Shown here piece after piece: positions 46,639 to 55,021 of a stretch of DNA of 64,000 nucleotides; within the stretch, counting starts at the first letter, position 1, and every line of letters begins with the position of its first letter. Made by a program: the position numbers and the translations under genes. The stretch covers positions 930,001-994,000 of the forward strand of contig OZ244154.1 in NCBI GenBank assembly GCA_965216335.1. Reading direction: 5' to 3'. The notes beneath the pieces are model-generated. The model was not told the origin of the DNA. It was given only the letters and a program-made list of their open reading frames with translations, and did no database searches. This DNA comes from JAHEJE01 sp965216335. GTDB taxonomy: Bacteria > Pseudomonadota > Alphaproteobacteria > Rhizobiales > Aestuariivirgaceae.

Positions 46639-48747
46639 CTACTCCGCTGCCTGATGGGCTAGCCCATGTTTTGCCATACCGGCTCTCAGCGCCGAACACT
46701 CGGCCATGACGGCGGAGGCGCGGGCGATCGGGTTGGTCATGTAGAAATCCTTCACCGGCGAGGCAAATGCGCTCTTGTTCAGGCGTCCGCCGGCCTTTGC
46801 CAGGTCTTCAATGCCGGCCGGGTCGGCAGGTGTCACCTGGTCAATCTTGGCGAGCTGCGGGGCCTGTTCGTACATCTGGGCGCGCAGTTCTGCGAGCGTG
46901 TTGAACGGCAGCGTTGCGCCGAGTTTTTCCGACAGGGCGCGGATGATGGTCCAGTCCTCGCGGGCATCGCCAGGCGGAAACGCGGCGCGGCGGGCCATCT
47001 GCGGGCGGCCTTCGGTGTTGACCCAGGTGGCGGATTTTTCGGTGTAGGCCGCGCCGGGCAGCACGACATCGGCCCGGTGGGCACCGGCATCGCCGTGGCT
47101 GCCCTGGTAGATGACGAAACAATCGCCAAGGGCATCCATGTTGATTTCGTCGGCGTTGAGCAGATAGAGCACCTGGACATCGCCGGAGGCGGCGGCCTTG
47201 ATCATCTCGCCTGTGGCAAGGCCGTTCTCACCGGGCAGCGCGCCGGCTTCAAGCGCACCGGGCTGGCTGGCGGCGTGGTGCAGGACGCTGAAACCGTTCC
47301 AATCCTCGCCGACGGCACCGCAGGCAAGCGCCAGCCTGGCGGCAGCGGACATGACACCCTTGCCGTCCGGACGGGCGATGGCGCCCTGGCCGACGATGAT
47401 CAGCGGACGTTCGGCTTTCTTGAGGATCTGGAAGAACTTGCCTTTGCCGTCGGTAAGTTCAGAAAGTGATTCAGGTCCAGCGCCCAAGTGCGCGTAAGCA
47501 TAGGTTAAACTGGCGTCTTCGCCGATCACGCCGATGGGCAGGCCGGTGGCCAGCCAGGCCTTGCGGATGCGGGCGTTGAGGACCGGCGCCTCAAGGCGCG
47601 GATTGCTGCCGATGAGCAGGATGGCATCGGCGTTTTCGATGCCGGCAATGGTGGCGTTGAACATATGACCGGCGCGGCCGCCGATCTGGCCGAGCACGGA
47701 GCCCGGGCCGCGGCAATCGATGTTGGGCGAGCCGATGGCGGTCATCAGTGCCTTGAGGGCATAGGCATCCTCGGTGGCCGACAGGGTGCCAACCAGAGCG
47801 GCGCATTTTTCACCGCCGGCGGCGGCGACCTTGTCGGCGATCTTGCCGAAGGCCTCGTCCCAGGTGGCGGCGCGCAGCTTGCCGTTTTCGCGGACATAGG
47901 GCTTGTCGAGGCGCTGCGATCTGAGACCGTCCCAGACGAAGCGGGTCTTGTCGGAGATCCACTCCTCGTTCACCTCTTCATTGAGGCGCGGCAGGATGCG
48001 CAACACTTCGCGGCCGCGCACGTCGACGCGGATGTTCGAGCCGACGGCGTCCATCACATCGACGGTTTCGGTCTTGGTCAGCTCCCAGGGCCGGGCCTTG
48101 AACTCATATGGCGCCGAGGTCAGCGCGCCAACCGGGCACAGGTCGATGACATTGCCCTGCAGTTCGCTCGACATGGCCTGTTCGAGATAGGTGGTGATCT
48201 CGACATCCTCGCCGCGCCCGGCCAGACCCAGTTCCTGCACGCCGCCCACTTCGGTGGTGAAGCGCACGCAGCGGGTGCACTGGATGCAGCGGGTCATCAC
48301 GGTCTTGACCAGCGGGCCGATATACTTGTCCTCCACGGCGCGCTTGTTCTCACCGAAGCGGTTCTTGTCGATGCCGTAGGCCATCGCCTGGTCCTGCAGG
48401 TCGCACTCGCCGCCCTGGTCGCAGATCGGGCAGTCGAGCGGATGGTTGATCAGCAGGAACTCCATGACCCCTTCGCGGGCCTTCTTGACCACCGGCGAGT
48501 TGGTGGCGATTTCCGGCGGCTCGCCGTTCGGGCCGGGGCGCAGGTCGTTGACCGACATGGCGCACGAGGCCTGCGGCTTGGGCGCGCCTTTCACCTCGAC
48601 CAGGCACATGCGGCAGTTGCCGGCGATCGACAGCCGCTCGTGATAGCAAAAACGCGGTATCTCCGCCCCCGCCATCTCGCACGCCTGGATCAGCGTGGTG
48701 CCGTTCTCGACTTCGATCTCGTTGCCGTCGACTATGACCTTTGGCAT
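46639..48747 (-). CDS. nuoG: NADH-quinone oxidoreductase subunit G
   Basis: 702 aa. 2Fe-2S domain Cys in RFCYHERLSIAGNCRMC, the His/Cys cluster HPLDCPICDQGGECDLQD, a 4Fe-4S motif CIQCTRCVRF, then a molybdopterin-type domain without Mo cofactor role. Transfers electrons from NuoF to NuoI. Normal length for alphaproteobacteria. Confidence 0.96.
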   Translation of the reverse strand: MPKVIVDGNEIEVENGTTLIQACEMAGAEIPRFCYHERLSIAGNCRMCLVEVKGAPKPQASCAMSVNDLRPGPNGEPPEIATNSPVVKKAREGVMEFLLINHPLDCPICDQGGECDLQDQAMAYGIDKNRFGENKRAVEDKYIGPLVKTVMTRCIQCTRCVRFTTEVGGVQELGLAGRGEDVEITTYLEQAMSSELQGNVIDLCPVGALTSAPYEFKARPWELTKTETVDVMDAVGSNIRVDVRGREVLRILPRLNEEVNEEWISDKTRFVWDGLRSQRLDKPYVRENGKLRAATWDEAFGKIADKVAAAGGEKCAALVGTLSATEDAYALKALMTAIGSPNIDCRGPGSVLGQIGGRAGHMFNATIAGIENADAILLIGSNPRLEAPVLNARIRKAWLATGLPIGVIGEDASLTYAYAHLGAGPESLSELTDGKGKFFQILKKAERPLIIVGQGAIARPDGKGVMSAAARLALACGAVGEDWNGFSVLHHAASQPGALEAGALPGENGLATGEMIKAAASGDVQVLYLLNADEINMDALGDCFVIYQGSHGDAGAHRADVVLPGAAYTEKSATWVNTEGRPQMARRAAFPPGDAREDWTIIRALSEKLGATLPFNTLAELRAQMYEQAPQLAKIDQVTPADPAGIEDLAKAGGRLNKSAFASPVKDFYMTNPIARASAVMAECSALRAGMAKHGLAHQAAE

Positions 48748-48759
48748 CTCGGCCTTCCC

Positions 48760-50079
48760 CTACTCCGCCGCTTCCATCGCCTGGCGCTCGGTGACCGCGC
48801 CGGCGGGATCGGCGTTTGCCGTGTATTGATCTATGCGCTCCTCGATTTCGTGCCGGAAGTGGGTGATCAGGCCCTGGACCGGCCAGGCGGCGGCGTCGCC
48901 GAGGGCGCAGATGGTGTGGCCTTCGATCTGCTTGGAGACATCGAGCAGCATGTCGATTTCGCGTTTTTCGGCGCGGCCCTCGACCATGCGGGTGAGGACA
49001 CGCCACATCCAGCCGGTGCCCTCGCGGCACGGGGTGCACTGGCCGCAGCTTTCGTGCTTGTAGAAATAGGCCAGGCGGGCGATCGCCTTGATCATGTCGG
49101 TGGACTTGTCCATGACGATGACGGCGGCGGTGCCGAGGCCGGACTTCAGCTTCATCAGGTTGTCGAAGCACATCGGGCAGTCGATGATCTGGTCGGCCGG
49201 CACGCAGCGTACCGACGAGCCGCCGGGGATCACTGCCTTGAGGTTGTCCCAGCCGCCACGCACGCCGCCGCAGTGAGTCTCGATCAGCTCGCGGAAGGTG
49301 ATGCCCATTTCCTCTTCGACATTGCACGGCCGGTTGACGTGGCCGGAGATGCAGAACAGCTTGGTGCCGGTGTTGTTTTCCAGCCCCAGACCGGCGAACC
49401 ACGGCGCGCCACGGCGCAGGATGGTCGGGCCGACGGCGATGGATTCGACGTTGTTGATGGTGGTCGGCGCACCGTAAAGGCCGACGCCGGCCGGGAACGG
49501 CGGTTTCATGCGCGGCTGGCCCTTCTTGCCCTCCAGGCTCTCCAGCATGGCGGTCTCTTCGCCGCAGATATAGGCGCCGGCGCCATGGTGGACGACGACG
49601 TCGAAATCCCAGCCGTGCTTGTTGTTCTTGCCGATCAGCTTGGCCTCGTAGGCCTCGTCGACGGCGCGCTGCAGCGCCTCACGCTCGCGGATGAATTCGC
49701 CGCGCACATAGATGAAAGCCGTGTGGGCGCCCATGGCGAAACCGGCGACCAGGCAGCCCTCGACCAGCAGATGCGGGTCGTGGCGCATGATCTCGCGGTC
49801 CTTGCAGGTGCCGGGCTCGGATTCATCGGCATTGACGACGAGATAGTGCGGGCGCTCGCCGATCTCTTTCGGCATGAACGACCACTTGAGACCGGTCGGG
49901 AACCCCGCCCCGCCACGGCCGCGAAGCCCCGAGGCCTTGATCTCGTTGATGATGCCATCACGACCCATCTCGAGCAGCTTCTTGGTGCCGTCCCAGGCCC
50001 CCCGGCGCATGGCCCCGCGCAGGCCGACATCGTGGATGCCGTACAGGTTGGTGAATATGCGGTCTCTATCGTGCAGCAT
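48760..50079 (-). CDS. nuoF: NADH-quinone oxidoreductase subunit F
   Basis: 439 aa, holds FMN, the NADH site and cluster N3. FMN/NADH loop GLRGRGGAGFPTGLKWSFMP and cluster motif ESCGQCTPCREG are intact. The first site of electron entry. Its start follows the 182-aa unknown by nine bases. Confidence 0.97.
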   Translation of the reverse strand: MLHDRDRIFTNLYGIHDVGLRGAMRRGAWDGTKKLLEMGRDGIINEIKASGLRGRGGAGFPTGLKWSFMPKEIGERPHYLVVNADESEPGTCKDREIMRHDPHLLVEGCLVAGFAMGAHTAFIYVRGEFIREREALQRAVDEAYEAKLIGKNNKHGWDFDVVVHHGAGAYICGEETAMLESLEGKKGQPRMKPPFPAGVGLYGAPTTINNVESIAVGPTILRRGAPWFAGLGLENNTGTKLFCISGHVNRPCNVEEEMGITFRELIETHCGGVRGGWDNLKAVIPGGSSVRCVPADQIIDCPMCFDNLMKLKSGLGTAAVIVMDKSTDMIKAIARLAYFYKHESCGQCTPCREGTGWMWRVLTRMVEGRAEKREIDMLLDVSKQIEGHTICALGDAAAWPVQGLITHFRHEIEERIDQYTANADPAGAVTERQAMEAAE

Positions 50080-50088
50080 GGCTATCCC

Positions 50089-50637
50089 CTAATTCACCGG
50101 CATTTCTGCGACAACGGCCAATTCACCTGCTCCCGTCACGAGATCTACAACCAACCGAGCATCACAATCGCCACGACTCAGGTCTTCCCCCAACAACGTG
50201 ACTGAATTACCAGTCATTTCCTCGACACTATTGATCCAAAAGGCAGGCCACTCATTCTGCCAACGGAGCCCATTGCAGTCGAAGGCGATTCCATTTCTGA
50301 ACTCAAACATGCAAAACACGCCACTGTCCGGCGCCCAAGCGGCATGACGTGCATCAGAACTTAGCTCCATCCAACTTTGCGGGTCATCACGGTCAACAAC
50401 GAAACTTCCGATAAGAAAACTCTTGCCGTCGGGTAGTTCGGTGCAAGGTGCCGCACAATTTCCTAGCACCATTGCACATGCATACCATTTGTCCCCCTTG
50501 ACGGGATGGACCCGAGCCATGAAGTTGCAATTCCCCGATGGCTTTGCGCCGGGATAAAACATTACATTCTCACGTCCGGCGCCGGGCAGTTCCGGTGCAA
50601 TATCAATGTAAGTGCCGTGTTTCGATACCGGTGTCAC
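50089..50637 (-). CDS. Unknown 182-aa protein inserted between nuoE and nuoF
   Basis: Soluble, no signal peptide, with seven or so Cys (GNCNF, YACAM, GNCAAPC, VFCMF, DCNG, GDCDA) and several Trp. No family recognised. GTG at 50637 overlaps the nuoE stop (GTGA), so translation is coupled. GC content and codon use are lower than in nuo genes, suggesting a later arrival. No repeat ends are visible around it. Not a known complex I subunit. Confidence 0.65.
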   Translation of the reverse strand: MTPVSKHGTYIDIAPELPGAGRENVMFYPGAKPSGNCNFMARVHPVKGDKWYACAMVLGNCAAPCTELPDGKSFLIGSFVVDRDDPQSWMELSSDARHAAWAPDSGVFCMFEFRNGIAFDCNGLRWQNEWPAFWINSVEEMTGNSVTLLGEDLSRGDCDARLVVDLVTGAGELAVVAEMPVN

Positions 50638-51674
50638 TTGTGGTTCTCCGGTTTAGCGCCCTTGGCCAAAACCTTGGCTTGTCTGATCCACTCGTCGCGC
50701 TCGATGCGGCCTTTGAAGGACAGTTGATCGTCGACGATGGCGACGTCGGACTTGCGCCAGGCGGCGATCTGGGAGAAATGCCAGAAGCCGAGGCCGTTGA
50801 GTGTCTGCTCCAGTTTCGGACCGACGCCGGAGATCAGCTTGAGGTCATCCGCCTGGCCGCGCGGCTTGGTCAGGCGCTCCGGGCCGACCGGCTTGGCGGG
50901 CGCGGCCTTTTTGGCTGGCGCAGGCTTCCTGGCCGGCGCTGGTGTTTTCGGCGCTGCGGCCTTCTTCGGTGCGGCAGCTTTCTTGGCCGGGGACGGTTTT
51001 GCGGCGCCGGTCACCTTCTTCACGGCACTTGCGGCCTTGCGGGCAGCGGCCTTGACGCGGCCTTCATAGAGTTCCGGGTCGGTCAGGCTGGTCAGATCAC
51101 CGATCGGGGCGGAGTGCTGGCGGCCGTTATAGGGGCCGGTCTTGGGCGTTTCGCCATTGGCAAAGCCGTCGATGATGTGCTCCAGATCCTCCGGCGTCAG
51201 GTCTTCGTAGACATCCTTGTAGACCTGGACCATCGGCGCGTTTGTGCAGGCGCCGAGACATTCGACCTCTTCCCACGACAGATCGCCATTTTCGGAGAGT
51301 TGGTGCGGGTTCCGGGCGATCTTCTTCTTGCACACCTTGATCAGGTCTTCGGCACCGCGCAGCATGCACGGGGTGGTGCCGCAAACCTGAACATGGGCCT
51401 TCTTTCCGACCGGTGAGAGTTGGAACATGGTGTAGAAGGTCGCCACCTCGTAGACGCGGATGTAGGACATGTCCAGCATCTCGGCGACGGTGCGGATGGC
51501 GGCTTCCGAGGTCCAGCCCTCATTCTGCTCCTGGGCACGCCACAGCACCGGGATGACGGCGGAGGCCTGTTTGCCCTTGGGATATTTGCTGATCGTCTCT
51601 TTCGCCCACTTCAGGTTCGCCTGGGTGAACTTGAAGCCCTCGGGCTGGACGGGATCTAAACGGCGTACACTCAC
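50634..51674 (-). CDS. nuoE: NADH-quinone oxidoreductase subunit E with C-terminal extension
   Basis: 346 aa; the usual NuoE is about 160-250. Residues 1-175 are the thioredoxin-like 2Fe-2S domain (VCGTTPCMLRG and ECLGACTNAPMVQV carry the four Cys). Then about 75 residues of Lys/Ala/Pro repeats (PAKKAAAPKKAAAP), and a final ~75-residue helix-hairpin-helix-like domain (LKLISGVGPKLEQTLNGLGFWHFSQIAAW). The extension occurs in related alphaproteobacteria. Starts at GTG 51674, overlapping the stop of the DUF559 gene. Confidence 0.9.
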   Translation of the reverse strand: MSVRRLDPVQPEGFKFTQANLKWAKETISKYPKGKQASAVIPVLWRAQEQNEGWTSEAAIRTVAEMLDMSYIRVYEVATFYTMFQLSPVGKKAHVQVCGTTPCMLRGAEDLIKVCKKKIARNPHQLSENGDLSWEEVECLGACTNAPMVQVYKDVYEDLTPEDLEHIIDGFANGETPKTGPYNGRQHSAPIGDLTSLTDPELYEGRVKAAARKAASAVKKVTGAAKPSPAKKAAAPKKAAAPKTPAPARKPAPAKKAAPAKPVGPERLTKPRGQADDLKLISGVGPKLEQTLNGLGFWHFSQIAAWRKSDVAIVDDQLSFKGRIERDEWIRQAKVLAKGAKPENHK

Positions 51675-52180
51675 CGGTCCACCTCATCACCATTGCTCCC
51701 TCCCCCAGAAAGGGGGAGGGTTGGGGTGGGGGTTGACCCACCATTTCCACTTGCTTGCACTTCGCTGTGGATCGTCTTGAGGACGCCTGCGAAGTTCTCA
51801 TTCACTTCGTTGTTCCAAAAACGCAGCACCTTGATGCCACGACTTTCCAGTACCGCGGTGCGCCGGGCGTCGCGGCGGGCTTGTCCGTCAAACCCATGCT
51901 GCCCGCCGTTTAACTCAATCGCCAGTTTCACTGACGGACAATAGAAGTCGAGAACGTAATTCCCGACAGGATGCTGGCGGCGGAACGATACACCGGCCAT
52001 CTGTTTGCCGCGCAACGCAGACCATAGTTTGCGCTCAACTTCTGTCATGTCGCGGCGCAGGGTTTGAGCGCGTTTCGTCTTGGCCTGCGTGCGGTCGAAC
52101 CGGCGGTCAATCCCCACCCGGGCCTGCGGCCCGACCTCCCCTTTTCTAGGGGAGGTCATGTTGGATGGCGCCATCATCAC
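51671..52180 (-). CDS. DUF559-family endonuclease-like protein
   Basis: 169 aa. The core (about residues 38-140) is DUF559, a Vsr-like PD-(D/E)XK fold: ERKLWSALRGKQMAGVSFRR, then YVLDFYCPSVKLAIELNGGQH (Asp and Glu of the active-site pattern) and GIKVLRFWNNEVNENFAGVL. The first ~20 residues and the tail (STPTPTLPLSGGG) are translated from the element's hairpin ends. Start GTG/ATG at 52180-52174 overlaps the nuoD stop; stop overlaps the nuoE GTG. Target or activity unknown; DNA nicking is a family-based inference. Confidence 0.85.
   Translation of the reverse strand: MMMAPSNMTSPRKGEVGPQARVGIDRRFDRTQAKTKRAQTLRRDMTEVERKLWSALRGKQMAGVSFRRQHPVGNYVLDFYCPSVKLAIELNGGQHGFDGQARRDARRTAVLESRGIKVLRFWNNEVNENFAGVLKTIHSEVQASGNGGSTPTPTLPLSGGGSNGDEVDR
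51687..52176. mobile_element. Hairpin-ended element carrying a DUF559 gene, with 16-bp flanking duplication
   Basis: Left end (plus strand): CCTCCCCCAGAAAGGGGGAGG, then GGGTGGGGGTTGA. Right end: TCAATCCCCACCC, then a CCTCCCC-TAGAAAA-GGGGAGG-type hairpin. These are inverted and match the gene-less elements at 35949 and 45168. The exact 16-mer TCACCGGTCCACCTCA stands on both sides (51671-51686 and 52177-52192); it encodes the end of nuoD and the overlap with the nuoE start, and looks like a target duplication. The insertion keeps both nuo reading frames usable. Confidence 0.7.
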
Positions 52181-53367
52181 CGGTCCACCTCACCAAACAC
52201 GATATCGAGAGAGCCCAGCACGGCTGATACATCGGCCAGCATGTGGCCGCGGCAGATGAAATCCATGGCTTGCAGGTGGGCGAAGCCGGGGGCGCGGATT
52301 TTGCAGCGGTAAGGTTTGTTGGTGCCGTCGGAGACGACATAGACGCCGAACTCGCCCTTGGGGGCCTCGACGGCGGCATAGACCTCGCCGGCCGGCACCT
52401 TGTAGCCCTCGGTGTAAAGCTTGAAGTGATGGATCAGCGCTTCCATCGACTGTTTCATTTCGCCGCGCTTGGGCGGCACCACCTTGCCGTCGGTCGAGGA
52501 GATCGGCCCCTGCCCTTCGGCTGAGTTGAGCATCTCGATGCACTGCTGCATGATCCTGATCGACTGGCGCATTTCTTCCATGCGGATCAGGTAGCGATCG
52601 TAGCAGTCGCCGTTCTTGCCAATGGGGATGTCGAACTCCAGCTCGTCGTAGCACTCATAGGGCTGGGCCTTGCGCAGATCCCACGCAGCGCCCGAACCGC
52701 GCACCATGACGCCGGAAAATCCCCAGGCAAAGCAGTCCTCAAGCGACACCACGCCGATATCGACATTTCTCTGCTTGAAGATGCGGTTGCCGGTCAACAG
52801 GCCCTCGATGTCGTCGAGGCGTTTCAGATGGCGCGGGCAGAAGGCGGCGATATCGTCGATAAGCTGCTGCGGCAGGTCCTGATGCACGCCGCCGGGACGG
52901 ACGTAGGCCGCATGCATGCGGGCACCACAGGCGCGCTCGTAGAATACCATGAGCTGCTCGCGGTCCTCGAAGCCCCACAGCGGCGGCGTGAGCGCACCGA
53001 CGTCCATGGCCTGGGTGGTGACGTTGAGCAGATGCGACAGCAGGCGGCCGATCTCGGAATAGAGCACACGAATGAGCTGTCCACGCTTGGGCACGGTGAT
53101 GCCGAGCAGCCGCTCGACGGCGAGCGCGAAGGCATGTTCCTGGTTCATCGGCGCGACATAGTCGAGCCGGTCGAAATACGGCACCGCCTGCAGGTACGTC
53201 TTGGCCTCGATCAGCTTTTCGGTGCCGCGATGCAGCAGGCCGATGTGCGGGTCGACACGTTCGACCACCTCGCCGTCCAGCTCCAGCACCAGACGCAGCA
53301 CGCCGTGGGCGGCCGGATGCTGTGGCCCGAAATTGATGTTGAAATTACGGACTTCAGCTTCTGCCAT
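52177..53367 (-). CDS. nuoD: NADH-quinone oxidoreductase subunit D
   Basis: 396 aa, 49-kDa quinone-site subunit. N-terminal NFGPQHPAAHGVLRL and C-terminal GHMLADVSAVLGSLDIVFGEVDR are intact. ATG 53367 follows GGAGCG. Its last codons are duplicated at the far end of the DUF559 element. It is a separate cistron, not fused to nuoC. Confidence 0.96.
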   Translation of the reverse strand: MAEAEVRNFNINFGPQHPAAHGVLRLVLELDGEVVERVDPHIGLLHRGTEKLIEAKTYLQAVPYFDRLDYVAPMNQEHAFALAVERLLGITVPKRGQLIRVLYSEIGRLLSHLLNVTTQAMDVGALTPPLWGFEDREQLMVFYERACGARMHAAYVRPGGVHQDLPQQLIDDIAAFCPRHLKRLDDIEGLLTGNRIFKQRNVDIGVVSLEDCFAWGFSGVMVRGSGAAWDLRKAQPYECYDELEFDIPIGKNGDCYDRYLIRMEEMRQSIRIMQQCIEMLNSAEGQGPISSTDGKVVPPKRGEMKQSMEALIHHFKLYTEGYKVPAGEVYAAVEAPKGEFGVYVVSDGTNKPYRCKIRAPGFAHLQAMDFICRGHMLADVSAVLGSLDIVFGEVDR

Positions 53368-53386
53368 CAGTTCGCTCCGCTCACGG

Positions 53387-53859
53387 GGGCAATGGGCAAT
53401 GGGCAATGGGCAATCGTATAAAATTGTGCGATCATGGCTTACCTCACCTGCAGGCGCCGGATGAGAGCGCGAAGCATTCGTCCGATACCGTCGCAATCTG
53501 CAAGCTGCTGGCCCACATCGTCGATCAATCCCACCCGATCGGAAATCTCGAGAAGTGTTTCCAGCTCTTTCAACGATCCCTGCGCGTTCTTGAGAAACTG
53601 AATGTAGGACCCTGTCGAATCGCGCCCGTATCCCTCAGCAATGTTGGCAGCAATCGACACACCGGCGCGGCGGATTTGACTTGTCATGCCAAAGCGCTCG
53701 GCATCGGGAAAAACTCTCGTCAGTGCATAGCAATCCTCAGCCAGTGTCATCGCAGCCTGCCAAACACGAAGGTCGCGATGCGACTCGATCTCGGTGCCGG
53801 CGACAACGCTCGGCCACCCCTTTTCCTTCACCATTGCCGATTGCCCATTGCCCATTGCC
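53387..53859. mobile_element. Four-helix-bundle gene cassette with GGGCAAT inverted ends
   Basis: Left: four tandem GGGCAAT units (53387-53414) plus CG. Right: the complement, CGATTGCCCATTGCCCATTG and on to 53859. The inner 22 bases of each arm are a perfect inverted repeat (53395-53416 and 53838-53859). Between them is one gene of the 23S intervening-sequence protein family. The right arm overlaps the nuoC stop. No direct target duplication is evident. Confidence 0.65.
53439..53855 (-). CDS. Four-helix-bundle protein (23S rRNA IVP family)
   Basis: 138 aa (117-131 if a later start is used; ATG 53834 is likely). The family signature is clear: SHRDLRVWQAAMTLAEDCYAL, FGMTSQIRRAGVSIAANIAEGYGR, YIQFLKNAQGSLKELETLLEI. 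Known members form pentamers and are encoded in 23S rRNA intervening sequences or scattered sites; function unknown. Here it sits between nuoC and nuoD, not in rRNA. Confidence 0.88.
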   Translation of the reverse strand: MGNGQSAMVKEKGWPSVVAGTEIESHRDLRVWQAAMTLAEDCYALTRVFPDAERFGMTSQIRRAGVSIAANIAEGYGRDSTGSYIQFLKNAQGSLKELETLLEISDRVGLIDDVGQQLADCDGIGRMLRALIRRLQVR

Positions 53860-54458
53860 TACCCCGCCTTCTCATCGCCCGGGATCACGTAGTCAGTCCC
53901 CTCCCACGGGCTCAAGTAATCGAAGTTGCGGAATTCCTGGACCAGCTTGACCGGTTCGTAGACCACCCGCTTGGCCTCGTCGTCGTAGCGGACCTCGACA
54001 TGGCCGGTCATCGGGAAGTCCTTGCGCAAGGGGTGACCGGAGAAACCGTAGTCGGTCAGGATGCGGCGCAGGTCCGGGTGGCCGGAAAAGCGGATGCCAT
54101 ACAGATCGAATGCTTCGCGCTCGAACCAGTTGGCAGCCGGAAACACGCCGATCACACTGGGCACCACGCCGTCTTCGCCGGTCTGGACCTTCACCCTGAT
54201 ACGCAGATTGTTGTATGGGCTGAGCAGATGGTAGACGACGTCGAAACGGTTCTCGCGCTCGGGATAGTCGGCACCGCAGATGTCGATGAAACAGCAGAAC
54301 CGGCAGGTCGGATCGTCACGCAGGAAACGCAGCACCTTGATGATATCGCCGCCGCTGGCAACGAGCGTCAGTTCACCGAACGCCACCGTGCTGGACAGGA
54401 CCGCGCCTTCCAGTTCACCAGCGATGTGCTCGGCGAGTTCTTCAAGGGTTTCATCCAT
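53859..54458 (-). CDS. nuoC: NADH-quinone oxidoreductase subunit C
   Basis: 199 aa, 30-kDa subunit. The signature ERENRFDVVYHLLSPYNNLRIRVK is present, with the later WFEREAFDLYGIRFSGHPDLRRILTDYGFSGHPLRKDFP. Fourteen bases after nuoB. Normal length. Confidence 0.96.
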   Translation of the reverse strand: MDETLEELAEHIAGELEGAVLSSTVAFGELTLVASGGDIIKVLRFLRDDPTCRFCCFIDICGADYPERENRFDVVYHLLSPYNNLRIRVKVQTGEDGVVPSVIGVFPAANWFEREAFDLYGIRFSGHPDLRRILTDYGFSGHPLRKDFPMTGHVEVRYDDEAKRVVYEPVKLVQEFRNFDYLSPWEGTDYVIPGDEKAG

Positions 54459-54472
54459 GGACCTATGCGTCC

Positions 54473-55021
54473 TTAGCGCTCAATCGTTCCGGTGCGGCGG
54501 ATTTTCTTTTGCAGTTGCATGATGCCGTAGACCAGCGCCTCGGCGGTCGGCGGGCAGCCGGGGATGTAGATGTCGACCGGCACGATGCGGTCGCAGCCGC
54601 GCACCACGGAATAGGAGTAATGGTAGTAGCCGCCGCCATTGGCGCACGAGCCCATCGACATGACATAGCGCGGCTCGGGCATCTGGTCGTAGACCTTGCG
54701 CAGCGCCGGCGCCATCTTGTTGGTCAGCGTGCCGGCGACGATCATCACGTCGGACTGGCGAGGGCTGGCCCGCGGGGCAAAACCGAAGCGCTCGACATCG
54801 TAGCGCGGCATCGAGGCCTGCATCATTTCAACGGCGCAGCAGGCCAGCCCGAAGGTCATCCACATCAGCGAGCCGGTGCGGGCCCAGTTGATCAGGTCGT
54901 CGCTGGAGGTGACGAGAAAACCCTTGTCGGCCAACTCGTTGTTGATCTCGCCGTAGAACTGCTGCTGGCCGGCGGTCAGCGCCGTGCCCGATGCGCCATG
55001 GCCGGCGTCGGTCAATCCCAT
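54473..55021 (-). CDS. nuoB: NADH-quinone oxidoreductase subunit B
   Basis: 182 aa, binds cluster N2. Cys ligands in GLACCAVEM, SMGSCANGGG and IPGCPPTAEAL. ATG 55021 overlaps the end of nuoA by ten bases; a longer in-frame start at 55042 lies within nuoA and is less likely. Confidence 0.96.
   Translation of the reverse strand: MGLTDAGHGASGTALTAGQQQFYGEINNELADKGFLVTSSDDLINWARTGSLMWMTFGLACCAVEMMQASMPRYDVERFGFAPRASPRQSDVMIVAGTLTNKMAPALRKVYDQMPEPRYVMSMGSCANGGGYYHYSYSVVRGCDRIVPVDIYIPGCPPTAEALVYGIMQLQKKIRRTGTIER

Noticed and set aside
47665..50205. Long plus-strand open frame opposite nuoG-nuoF
   Set aside because: Antisense shadow of two well-identified subunits; amino-acid content is not protein-like.
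53387..53414. CRISPR-like direct repeats (GGGCAAT x4)
   Set aside because: Units are seven bases long with no spacers; they are the arm of an inverted repeat, not an array.
53439..53855. A 23S rRNA fragment around the IVP gene
   Set aside because: IVP genes often lie in 23S rRNA, but the sequence on both sides is nuoC and nuoD; no rRNA is present.
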